A DNA stretch of 64,000 bases from Lolium rigidum (lineage: Eukaryota; Streptophyta; Magnoliopsida; Poales; Poaceae): assembly GCF_022539505.1 (NCBI RefSeq), contig NC_061514.1, positions 334,101,090-334,165,089 on the forward strand. Reading direction: 5' to 3'. The notes under the pieces were generated by a model, which was not told where the DNA came from, did no database searches, and worked only from the letters and a program-made list of their open reading frames with translations. Positions 32,939 to 42,706 of the stretch are shown here, one piece after another; the stretch's first letter is position 1, and every line of letters starts with the position of its first letter. Both the position numbers and the translations under genes were made by a program.

Positions 32939-33395
32939 GGACGAGGCTTGCCTGCTCCCGCCCTTTGCTCCCATCCGTGCTCCCCGAGGCATCGGACGGC
33001 TCCCGCCTGTTCTTACGAAATACATCCGGCAAATACGATCTCTAGATCTACAAACGATCCCCTAATACTCGCAAAATCACTACAAGCACCAATGAGTAAT
33101 CCGCGCATAACTAGGCCGACGAAAATTCACGATTGCTAGCAGCAAAATTCATCAACCATCGCATCAATCGGTGATCTAGAGGATGGCGCATGAATAAACA
33201 ATTAACGACCTGGAGGCTGGCGCATGAATCAACAATCGATGATGGAAGTATTTCCGGGTTGTTTCCTATTAATTAGCTTGTATTTGCAGATTTGATTTCA
33301 TGAAGAAGGAACAGACGACGATGAACCAACATGAGCCGTGGGATCTGCAGGGAGCACAGATGGGAGCAAAGTGCGGGAGCAGGCAAGCCCCGTCC
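32939..33395. mobile_element. Mutator-type MITE with 9 bp target duplication
   Basis: 457 bp with inverted ends of about 45 bp beginning GGACGRGGCTTGCCTGCTCC on each side. Flanked by AGATGCAAC (32930-32938, 33396-33404). Unit B has a single matching site (gGATACAAC, near 45574-45583). It encodes no protein. Confidence 0.88.
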
Positions 33396-33662
33396 AGATG
33401 CAACCACACAACAAAGCAAGTACTGACACAATAATGCAAGTCAGTACCATGTACGTTTATAAACCGATTTTGGTTGCTGACATTCATAGGAAAACACAAA
33501 GCCCTTCCAGAAATTCCCAGAAGAAACATATTTGATTTGCATAAAGACGTAGGAGTTAGGCTTCTGAGACGTGTTCACAGAGGTGATGTCAAGTTTTATT
33601 TAAGTCCCCTCAAGACTTTGTTTTTAAGTAAAAAAATGGATACTCCTAATTTAAAGTGATTA
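33396..33662. repeat. Segmental duplication unit A, part 4
   Basis: Aligns with unit B from about 45575 to 45874. B carries some 25 bases near 45640-45665 and about 7 near 45757 that A lacks. It ends in TTA, the left target duplication of the Harbinger-like element. Confidence 0.9.
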
Positions 33663-35068
33663 GGGCATCTCCAAGGGGGCGATGCTTTGCGTCCACCCAG
33701 ACCAAAAATGCGTCTGGTACCACCTCTATCGGGGTGGCGCATAGTGACCGGGCTGTTCGCAGCGATACAAACGTGGCCCAAATATGCACCCAGGTTTGCG
33801 TCACGCTGCGCAGACGCAGCGGTCGTCCGTCCGGTCCTCACACGGGCCCGCCTGACAGGGGAACATATGCTTTGTCTTCCGCGGCTTTACTTACGGGCGG
33901 CGGGCTGCAGCTTTTCTAGGGCCACATTAATGGCGTGTCTTGGCTTCCGAGAGCGTGCGCTGCTGGATGGCGTCGCAGTGACAGGACATTAAAGGCGAGA
34001 TAGCGTGCGAGCCTCTTAAAGGAACGCTGACGGCGCCCATTTCCCCGACCACACCATTGCCAGAGCCCACACTATCCACCCGACCGACGCCATGGGGAAG
34101 AAATGCTGGCAGACCAAGAACGACCACGAGGCTAGCCACGGGTCGGGCGGTACGTCCGCGTCGAGCTCGCGCGCCGTCTTTCGGAGGAAAACTGGCCGGT
34201 GCCATGGCCGGACGCAAACCTGCATGGAGGGGGCCGGTACCTCAACTCCAGGCGCGTGCCGTTCCCCTCGTGCCGCGTGAGGGCCGAGAGCGCCGGGATG
34301 AGGTGCGCCGCCGCCGAGCGATCTTGCGGAGATCTGGATCTCTTTCGGATCTTCTTCGGGACGTGGGAGTTGGACGCGTGCCCCCGCGCTGGCTACCTCG
34401 GCAACGTCGAGTACTTCGATCGGATCGCCGCGGAAGAAGAGGAGAACGACCAGGAGGACGCGGACGAGGACGGGGACGCGGACTGCGCAGACTACGACCA
34501 CAACGACGGCGGGCCGGCGTGGGATCCAGAGACCCAGCCGCCGGACATTACCAAGGAGAAGGCCATTGCCATGGCACTGGCCAACAGTGAGCTCGACGAG
34601 CTCAGCGAGCTCGCTTTGTGGGACGGGCTCGCAATCCAGTTCCGCGATTCCGCGCTCGCGCAGGGGAGGCCGGCGACTCCTCCAGCCACACCGACGCGTT
34701 CCAACGACCGCGCTTCGGCTGCTGCTCCGGCCTGGGATCCGTGGCCACCTTCACCACGGCCTCCGATGGCCTGGCCGCAGTTGCCGCAGCCTGCCCTACC
34801 TCCTCCACCGCTGGCATACCAGCTTCCATGGCCGACGCCGGAGTTCATCGATCTCGTCAGCAACGACGACCAGCATGCAGTACCACACATTTATGGCATT
34901 TTTATTCATGTAAATTATGACTTTTATGAATGGAAAAAAATTTATGCGTCGTGCCGCTGGAGCCACCCAACGCAAATGGACGCGTGGTCGATTTTAACCA
35001 TTTAATACGACGCAAACGGACGCGTGGGCGTCTGAAATGCGTCGCCCCGTTACCCGTTGGAGATGCCC
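33663..35068. mobile_element. PIF/Harbinger-like element with TTA duplication and an ORF
   Basis: 1406 bp, ends GGGCATCTCCAA...TTGGAGATGCCC, flanked by TTA (33660-33662, 35069-35071). Unit B shows the single TTA of the empty site (45872-45874). A 3 bp TTA duplication is the Harbinger signature. No DDE transposase is present; the GC-rich interior carries a decayed plus-strand ORF. Confidence 0.85.
34092..34890 (+). pseudogene. Decayed ORF of unknown function in the second Harbinger-like element
   Basis: The first ATG (34092) opens MGKKCWQTKNDHEASHGSGG; after a frameshift the frame from 34199 reads MPWPDANLHGGGRYLNSRRV, and a further shift near 34250-34350 is indicated because arginine-rich sequence continues in another frame. 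The open acidic tail (about 34350-34880) has LDACPRAGYLGNVEYFDRIA, DPETQPPDITKEKAIAMALA, then SELDELSELALWDGL and a proline-rich end. It is not obviously homologous to the ORF at 18352-19434 but shares the layout: basic/serine N-terminus, acidic tail with AIAMxLxxS-like helix. Function unknown. Confidence 0.5.
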
Positions 35069-35461
35069 TTAGTGCTACGTGTTCAACAGAAGTGATATCA
35101 AGTGCTATTTAATTCCTCTCAAGATTTTGTTTTTAACTAAAATATGCATACTCCTAATTTAAATGAGTATTGATTGCGGTATCAAAATTCTTTACATTTA
35201 ATTTCAAGACGAACAATAGAGTAAATCAAACCTTCTCTGGATCTCGGAAGTTGATGTGCCGATAACTTTCTCTAAGAGAACCTGCAAATCCTATCAAAGG
35301 AAATATGTGCTGAAGTTTCTCTTAGTGTGATTTACCATCAAAGGGAAATTCAGGATAATAACACATACGATGAGGTACTTGAAAACATTTACAGGAGTCA
35401 TGTCTAGAAGCATCGACCTTGCTACCTAATACACTATTTTAGTACCCACAAGAACATAGCA
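35069..35461. repeat. Segmental duplication unit A, part 5
   Basis: Aligns with unit B 45872-46275. The two copies part after 'cacaagaacatagca'. Beyond this point unit A is joined to intron sequence of the hydrolase gene. Confidence 0.9.
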
Positions 35462-35733
35462 ATGTTCTCTGCACCGCATCTCCATTTGTGCATGTTCTCT
35501 GCACCGCTAGCTACGCAATGCGTAATTTGGGTCGATCTGATCCGTACCCGTCCCGTTCGATCGAGCGTATTCGGTTTGTGTCGACATGGGCGATTTAGTG
35601 GCGCTGTTCAATTTCTGTTGGGATGTCACGAGTCACGAATAAAATCTCCCCTCCCTTTCTTCCCTGCGATGATGGGATGTTCGTGTGTTTTGATGTGGCT
35701 TGTTCTGAATTCCCTTCTGAATGTTGATGTAGG
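35462..35733 (+). other. Probable intron 1 of the hydrolase gene
   Basis: Non-coding up to the acceptor 'gatgtag' at 35733. It begins with two direct copies of ATGTTCTCTGCACCGC (35463-35478, 35491-35506) right after the unit A junction. No nucleophile-type HAD exon is present. Confidence 0.55.
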
Positions 35734-37877
35734 TGTATAGAACACTCGGCGAGAAGTACGGGGTGAAGTACTCGGAGGATGAGATCTTGATGAGGTACCG
35801 CCAGGCGTATGCGCAACCATGGGGTAGATCACGGCTTAGGTATGGCGTTTAACTTTTGACTGCCCGCTTGTCCTTAAATGCGATCTTGCATGCAAATTTT
35901 GCTGTATGTTAGATGGCTCTGTATGATGTTTTCTCTTGAAGTTTTTAAGGGAGACTCGAATTGATCTTTTTTTTAATGAATCTTCGTGTTCATCTGAAGG
36001 GACTTGCACTGAATTGAAAATTGGTATATTTATGGCCAGGATATTTATGCCATCAATGCTCTTGTGCACTTTAAGCAAGGCTATTGCACAAAAAGTGGGA
36101 ACTAAATATTTGTGATTCACTTCATGGAACTTGGTTTTTAATAAACCAGCATAAATAACTCCTCATGAACACTGGGAGTATGAACATGCAGACATGCGAA
36201 TTTCAGACAGAGTTATCTCTCAATCTGAGAAAACTGCGAGCTAAGAATATTTCCACCTAAAGTTAAATTCAATGGAAATAAATTTGCAAAACCAATTGGG
36301 CTTCTCAGAAACCAAATCTTTGATACCGAATGAGGAACTGGTCCCAGATTTTGTATGGTACTGGATCCTTGAAAATTAATTTCTCAGACAGGGATGGGTT
36401 AGTTTTGCTTGTTTTGGTGATGCTAAATACGGTAAGAAGCGGGTGTGAGGAACATTAATTCAAGTTTCTTCTGAAAATATAGTTTAGCTAGTGTACAGTC
36501 AGGAGAAACATCATACTGGAAAATGATATGGAACTATGTTTTTCTCAACATTATCGGAAGATGGTGATGGGTAGTACTGGTGCATTCATTTCGTTCTTTT
36601 GTAGCTTGTCATGCTTTTGCATTGACGTTCCTCCTTGGAACTTGTACTTGTTATGTCCTAAAAAAAATAGAAATATGGGCTTGACTGTCTGTCAGCCAGC
36701 CCTCTGGATATGTGGATTCGTTATTGACATTCTAGACTCTTCTTTTCATCAAACATTTCATATTAATATTTGAAACCCCTCTTAAAATATGCTGCTTCAT
36801 GGACTAATTTCTGAATATCTCCAGGTATGTTGACGATGGAAGACCCTTTTGGCAACATATAGTTAGTTCTTCTACAGGCTGCTCAAATTTAGAATACTTT
36901 GAGGAGCTTTATCATTACTATACAACTGAAAAGGTGAGACAAAGTGTGTAATAAAAAAATATTTCAAACCATCTTATTCTATGTTAGACCTCACAAAGTT
37001 TGTTATGTTTGTTTGCTAGGCCTGGCAGCTCATCGACCCTGATGCTAAATACGTTTTCGAAGCATTGAGAAGGGCTGGTGTAAGAACGGCTGTTGTATCC
37101 AACTTTGACACCCGTCTCCGGCCACTTTTACAGGCCCTGAATTGTGATCACTGGTTTGATGCAGTTGCTGTATCTGCTGAGGTGGGTTTCCATTATCAGA
37201 TGAGCTGGTTTAACTTAGTCCACTATTTGAACCGTTTCTGGCTATGTGGCTACCATCCTTTGTATCCAAGTTTACCCTCAGTTTTCCTTCTGATCTTTGC
37301 CGTTAAACTCTGTTCTCTTGTTCCCTGCTAACAGGTTGCAGCAGAAAAGCCAAACCCAACAATATTCTTGAAGGCCTGTGAGTTGCTGGATGTGAAACCT
37401 GAAGAGGCTGTGCATATTGGCGATGACCGTAGGAACGATTTATGGGGAGCTAGGGACGCAGGTTGCGATGCCTGGCTTTGGGGCAGCGATGTTCACTCCT
37501 TCAAGGAGGTAAGCTCTTCAACACAAACTCTCTGAGCTGCAAATCCATTATTGTCCTTGTTGCAAATATGACATCTGGGAGTAACATTTTGGTGTCACCG
37601 TAGTTGGGATTATACTACACAGCAAGTAAAAATCTGGTAGCTCTATGCTGTCATTAGGACCAATTTTGTTGTATCACAGAGTTACTCGGTTAGATCCACC
37701 TTTGTAACTGTTTATTTCAGAAGAATTTCCTTGTTTTTTTTTGTTAGGAAAGTTAGCAAAAGTCCCTTTTTATATCAGTTCCAGTTTCCAGAAAGTTATG
37801 TTTGCTCACATCAGCTCATCCTATTGCAGGTCGCAGAAAGAATCGGAGTTAGCGTGGGTATGGGCAACTCTATGTGA
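35734..37877 (+). CDS. HAD-superfamily hydrolase, HDHD3-like, exons 2 to 6 only
   Basis: Five exons with GT-AG introns: 35734-35840, 36825-36933, 37020-37181, 37335-37508, 37830-37877 (stop TGA). They join in phase to about 200 residues. The first exon reads VYRTLGEKYGVKYSEDEILM and belongs to the cap region. HAD motif II is VVSNFDTR, motif III the lysine in AAEKPNPTIF, and motif IV HIGDDRRNDLWGARDAG. Motif I (the DxDx nucleophile loop) would be on the preceding exon, which is not found between 1 and 35733 on the plus strand. Such enzymes are cytosolic or organellar phosphatases acting on small phosphorylated metabolites; the substrate of the plant HDHD3-like members is not known to me. The open frame is intact, unlike the transposon genes. 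Either exon 1 lies left of the window, beyond a huge intron, or the gene has lost it. Confidence 0.85.
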
Positions 37878-38492
37878 TCCCCTCCGGTTGCTCGCACTCT
37901 ACAGTCTACACCATAAGCCGACTCAACTGTGTGTGGCGGTCAGTGACACTTCCTCAGTTGCGCGAACCGCTACCCTTCCTTTCTTCCTGACGAGTATGCT
38001 CGCCGAGCCCCTGAGCTTCAATAAAAGGCTGGGAGGACGAGGTGTTCTATACCTCCTTCCTGTTGTACATAGTGCCGACCCTTCTTGCTCTCGGGTGCCT
38101 GGCTGTCTGCTGTACATATTTTTCCAGAGAACTGAGGGCAGCGTCTCTTGTGTCAGGCCTTAACTTTCCTAGTAGTATATATTGCAGCCACAATTTATGT
38201 AGCTAAGCCTTAAGCGAACTTGATTTACTCCTTGGATAGTTCGTTGCATATGCTCTGAATCTTGTGTTCAAAGAGAACTGAACCCAACGTCTCCCTTTGC
38301 ATTTTGCACAGTTGGATCTGGCAATCCTCTCTGCTAATCCCCTTGCCCTCTGCGGAGCGTTTTTTTCCCCTTCGAGTTGGGCACTTGGGCTGACTGCCGC
38401 TCCCACCGTGTGCCGGTGCCGGTTAGCGGCGCCCGGTCGGCCACAGAATTTGGTAGCGCGCAGCCACTCCAAAGAAGCCTGCTGGATAAAAT
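37878..38492 (+). other. 3' UTR and downstream region of the hydrolase gene
   Basis: Non-coding after the TGA. The first part (to about 38250) is likely 3' UTR; the ORFs here are on both strands and short. The region ends where an LTR-like sequence starts. Confidence 0.45.
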
Positions 38493-41400
38493 TGTTGGAA
38501 ATATCAGCAATTTTCTCATAATTTAATCTAAGAAAACAGTAAATAAAACTTGGCCAAATTCATTAAGATTAAACTAGTCATACAAATCATCATAAAATAC
38601 ATAAGCAACAAATCTAAACCGACTGCTTGGAACAATATATTACGTAGAACGAGTCTAAACACATTGATAGAAACAGAGTTTGGAGCTAAACATATAGATA
38701 GAAACAGAGTTTGAAGCAAGATTTCAGAGGTACGAGGTAAGAGTACATACGGTCCAGAAGAGGAATCAGGGTTGGTGTTGTCCCCGCTAAGAGCTATGTC
38801 ATTAAAGAGGTTTTTGATGTCCGGGAAGAAGTCGTCAACGCTCGTGTTGATGTCCGTGATAAAGATGCCAGCAATCGCGCTAGAGCACTCCCCACAAACC
38901 TTATCGCCTCTCTCATGTACAAGATTACAAGAGACGGGATTTTGGAGGCCCGATGTCCCATCCAACGGTGCGCGCCGACAGACGGGATGTAGAAGACATG
39001 TGCGGTGGTGCAATTGCTCTAGAACCGATTGGTAGACACATTGCATATGGTGTGAGGTGGGAGGTGGCGTTTTGGCTCATAGGAGCAAATGCTCCCATTA
39101 TAAAAAATACTTAAAAATTAATTTTTAAAATGTTAAAAATTGACATAATTTTTTGGGTGTACATTGTGATATTCTATGTTCGTACACAAGTTTTCGTGGA
39201 AAAACAACATTTTGTGTGGTGTGTACAAAAAAGACAAAAAAATGTGTTGTACGTAGTCATGTTACAGCACCAAAATTTGTCTTTTTTACAAGAGCCATAG
39301 AATTTTTTTCCTTTTTTTGAAAATTTAGTACCAACATAAAATATCTAGATGTACATGTAAAAATTTAGTTTAATTTTTTTGACATTTCGAAATGTGGATT
39401 CACACAATGGGAGCAAATAGTCCTATGAGCCAAAGTGCATTTCTCGTGTGAGGTGGGGTATCTCTCTGAAGAGAAGGGATCTCCCTTTTACATGCACATA
39501 GGAGGAGGCGAATAGACGCGTTGGTAGTTTCAGTTTGTGTGCAACCATTTAAATTCTATTCATGCGTGACAAAAAGAACTCTCGGCTTATTCCTGTAACC
39601 CATGGCCCGTGCGCGTGGTGGCGAGGCCTGCGGCAGAGGATGATAGTTTTATAATGCTCGTACAACAAGTGGAACAATCCCCTTATAAGGAGTTTCAACT
39701 CTCGCTAAACTGATAAGGTGGGACTAAGCTTTTGTCTCACCCCTTACAATGCATGAATGGACCAATTGGGTTATGGGGATTTTCAGAAATTGTGGACTTA
39801 ATTAAATGAGTTGGGCCAATTTAAGGCAAAATTCGAACAATCCCCCACCAAGATCCTAGAGGTACATAAAGTTTGCCTTTGGTTCCAAAATAGTGTTTGA
39901 TATACCGATACTACAACGGAGACTGTTAAGTTGAACTTCCATCTAAAACTCTATGCTACACTTGATTGCTACTTGAATAGTGGACTAATCCTTAAACTGC
40001 ATATTTTCTGTGAATGTAGCTTCACATATAGCCTTGACCGATACTAGGCCTTTGTAGGGCTTCTCCGCTGGTGGAGCTAATGTGTCATACTCCATGGCCT
40101 TTCACGAGCTTATTAGAGAGTACCCAACTCTCATAGACTGCGAAGTTAACATTCATGCTCATATAGGTTTTTTTTAACAGATTTTCTGTAAGACAACATC
40201 TTTTTCTTAAATAAGCCACTTAAAACTCATTAAGATAAAAATATCCTACCAAACATATTAGAAAAGTATGATATATTCATGGAGTTGTATCATACAAAGA
40301 GTAAGGATAATTTCCTCTTAGTTGACACATCCAATTCGAATTGACGGGTTATGCGGTCGCATAGAGTGGGTTACCAGTGTGAGACAATTATCCAATGAAT
40401 GCCTCGACAACTCAAAATATTTTTTTTCTATGGATGTTGGTGAAGGTAACTATGGGCGAATCAATAATAAGAATAATTCCAAGATAATAACTTTATTTCG
40501 CTGTTTCCGTTCAAGAAATTGAATTCATATGCAATGAAAGAACAACTCACCTATTTTCTAGCCTTAATTGAAATACTTTGTTTTGGAGAATTGAACGAGG
40601 AGTATTTTCAGTCACCCGTGAATAAAATCTTTCATTCTATTCTTAGGTTCATTGGTGTAGAATTGTTAATGCGAAGTGACAACTTTTACATACTCTAACT
40701 GTCATTCTGTTACCGGATAAACTACAACATACACATGCATCCATTCCCGTTGTGTTTGAAGAGAAAGTCATCCACATCATCGATATCTTTCATAGTTACC
40801 GAGATACATTAAATGAAGTGCTAACGAGATTTCTTAGAATTATGAAATATGAAGGAGATTCACCACTGGAACTAAAACTGTGTAATTTTTCATTAAGAAA
40901 ACTCTATAATTTAATGTTTATGTTATATTAATATACTCTGCACTATACATGTTTTTCAGGCACTTACACTCCATCTAATACTTGGACAAAAAAATTATAC
41001 TACACTTTTGTACTTTTATGCAAATTAAATTTACCAAGGTACATTCTAACGAGTATAATTCCTATGTTGCACATTTGGGATGCTTAACCTAAGATCTTCC
41101 AATGTTACTAATATATTAGTTGTCTTATTTGGTATACCGTTGCAATGCATTATTGGAAAATAGTATTGTGTTATGCTCAATTTAAAATGCATTCGTAACA
41201 AAGGCTTCGTATATGTATTTATGACAAACATCTCTAAGGCATAGGATTTAACAAATATCTTAATACCGTTTCTAGTGCATGATTTGGTGAGCATATTTAT
41301 ATAACTTCTAGAGTGAAAATTGAACCACTGGCATGATTATATACAATCCTTTTGTGCTCATGTTTGTTATAAAACTCGAAGGTGCAAAATAATCACCTAT

Positions 41401-41700
41401 GAACAAAATATTACTAGGATACTACAACATTATAATATACACAAAAAGGACTAATGGGTTTCTTTGCATGCAATGTGCTTGGTCTCAAGTGGTATATACA
41501 ATGCTCCTGACAACTTATGACATAAAAGTCTACCACTAATTGAACATTTATTTAGTTAACTTTATTTCAGTAAAACATGTAGTACTTACATGAGAGGGAC
41601 TAGTCGATTTGGTTTGTTCTTACCTAGTACATGGTCCGTGGTGTGGACTTCCTCCTACAAATCAATCATTTATTATGATATCCGGAAGTCCATTGAGCGT
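38493..41700. mobile_element. LTR-retrotransposon-derived block (left end TGTTGGAA)
   Basis: Starts TGTTGGAAATATCAGCAATT and continues with sequence that I recall as a common wheat-family LTR repeat ('caatcccccaccaag' and 'taaggtgggactaagc' near 39710-39860). The 172-codon minus ORF at 38528-39046 is part of it and is not a host gene. The right end is not clear: a candidate ...CTCCAACA at 42603 would give no matching duplication. No gag or pol was seen from 39446 to 42700. I give the end as approximate. Confidence 0.4.
39061..39445. mobile_element. Mutator-type MITE with 11 bp direct flanks
   Basis: Inverted subterminal sequence TTTGGCTCATAGGA (from 39071) and its inverse (to 39434), with GAG at both outer ends. 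GTGTGAGGTGG flanks it directly on both sides (39050-39060, 39446-39456). An interior rich in T-runs and 'gtgtacaaaaaagac' gives it the look of the fold-back MITE at 1585-1937. No protein. Confidence 0.65.
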
Positions 41701-41727
41701 AATGTACAATATTATAGTGATACTAAG

Positions 41728-42353
41728 AGCATCAACCCCGAAAACGTGTTTTGCACCCCCAAAGGATGGCCACTTTGGGGTGCCCGGATACGTGTCCACA
41801 TCATAGGAGGAGTTGCCCCTAGCGGCGCTCTCCAATTATGTTTTATTTTTTAACATTCATATTTAACAATTCCATTCAAACATAAGGTATTTTACAACAA
41901 ATTTTGAATGAAATATAACTAAAATATAAACTACCCTAACCCTAATCTCCATCTTTGTTTGAGACTACGTAATTGTTGTGCTCCCGAGCAAGCAAACGAT
42001 AGAACACGATGAGGCCTGGCGTACCTCTGGGTCGTTGGGATGGTGTGGCGGTAGAGGTGGCATCGTCAACGTGTTCTCCTACTAGCGGGTGGACGCCTTT
42101 AAACAACCCTCCCCCCCCCCCCCCCCCCGCAAGTCGATGAAAGTCGAGGCCAACTGTCGGGGTCCATCATGGCAGACATGTTTGCCCCCCTAGCCGACCC
42201 CGAGACGGAGAGAGAACAGAGGGTGGCATACACGTTTTTCCGATAGGTGGCACCGCTACATATTTCATGTCCGGGCCCCTATTGAGCCGATGGTGGTGGT
42301 GGTGGGGGGAGGGGGGGGGGGGTGTAGGCAATTAGGGACACCGGTAAAGATGA
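41728..42353. mobile_element. Possible Harbinger-like relic
   Basis: Begins GAGCATCAACCCCG after TAA and ends near GTAAAGATGATCT followed by AA, which could be worn GAGCATCTCC-type ends. The inside has a GC-rich stretch, an 18-base C run (42111-42128) and GGT/G-rich repeats (42291-42322). The ends match poorly, so this is a guess. Confidence 0.3.
42111..42128. repeat. C homopolymer
   Basis: At least 18 consecutive C. The length is likely uncertain in any assembly. Confidence 0.9.
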
Positions 42354-42706
42354 TCTAATATAGTTATATTTAGTGCCTTTTGTTAGGGCCCAAGGTGGTG
42401 GCCCTATTTTCCCATCTTATGGCCGGGCTGGCAGCCCATGCATCGGTACGCGATGATGGCTTGTTTGAGAGTCCATCGACGGATGAAAGGGGAGGTTGGG
42501 AGAATCCGTGCATCGAGTAGCGTTGGTAATGGGACACTATTCTTTTTATAGATGTATGGGGGACACTATTAAATAAGAACATATGGAAATTAAATCTCCA
42601 ACATTGTGTGCAAGGTTCATGCAATGTGCTTCCTATATATACTTAAATATAAGGGTTTTGCTAGTTTTTATCATGCACTGTCAAGTCGTATACTGTTGGA
42701 TTGATT

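Noticed and set aside
35462..35733. An alternative first exon for the hydrolase (frame from 35462)
   Set aside because: No frame there runs into exon 2 with a HAD motif I, and the sequence ends in a proper intron acceptor.
38528..39046. 172-codon minus-strand ORF as a host gene
   Set aside because: It begins close to the TGTTGGAA left end of an LTR-like repeat and has the look of the chance ORF that this repeat often shows; it also has no known domain.
42111..42322. C-run and G-rich tract as a possible G-quadruplex regulatory element
   Set aside because: Simple low-complexity sequence in a decayed repeat with no gene beside it; homopolymer length is also unreliable.
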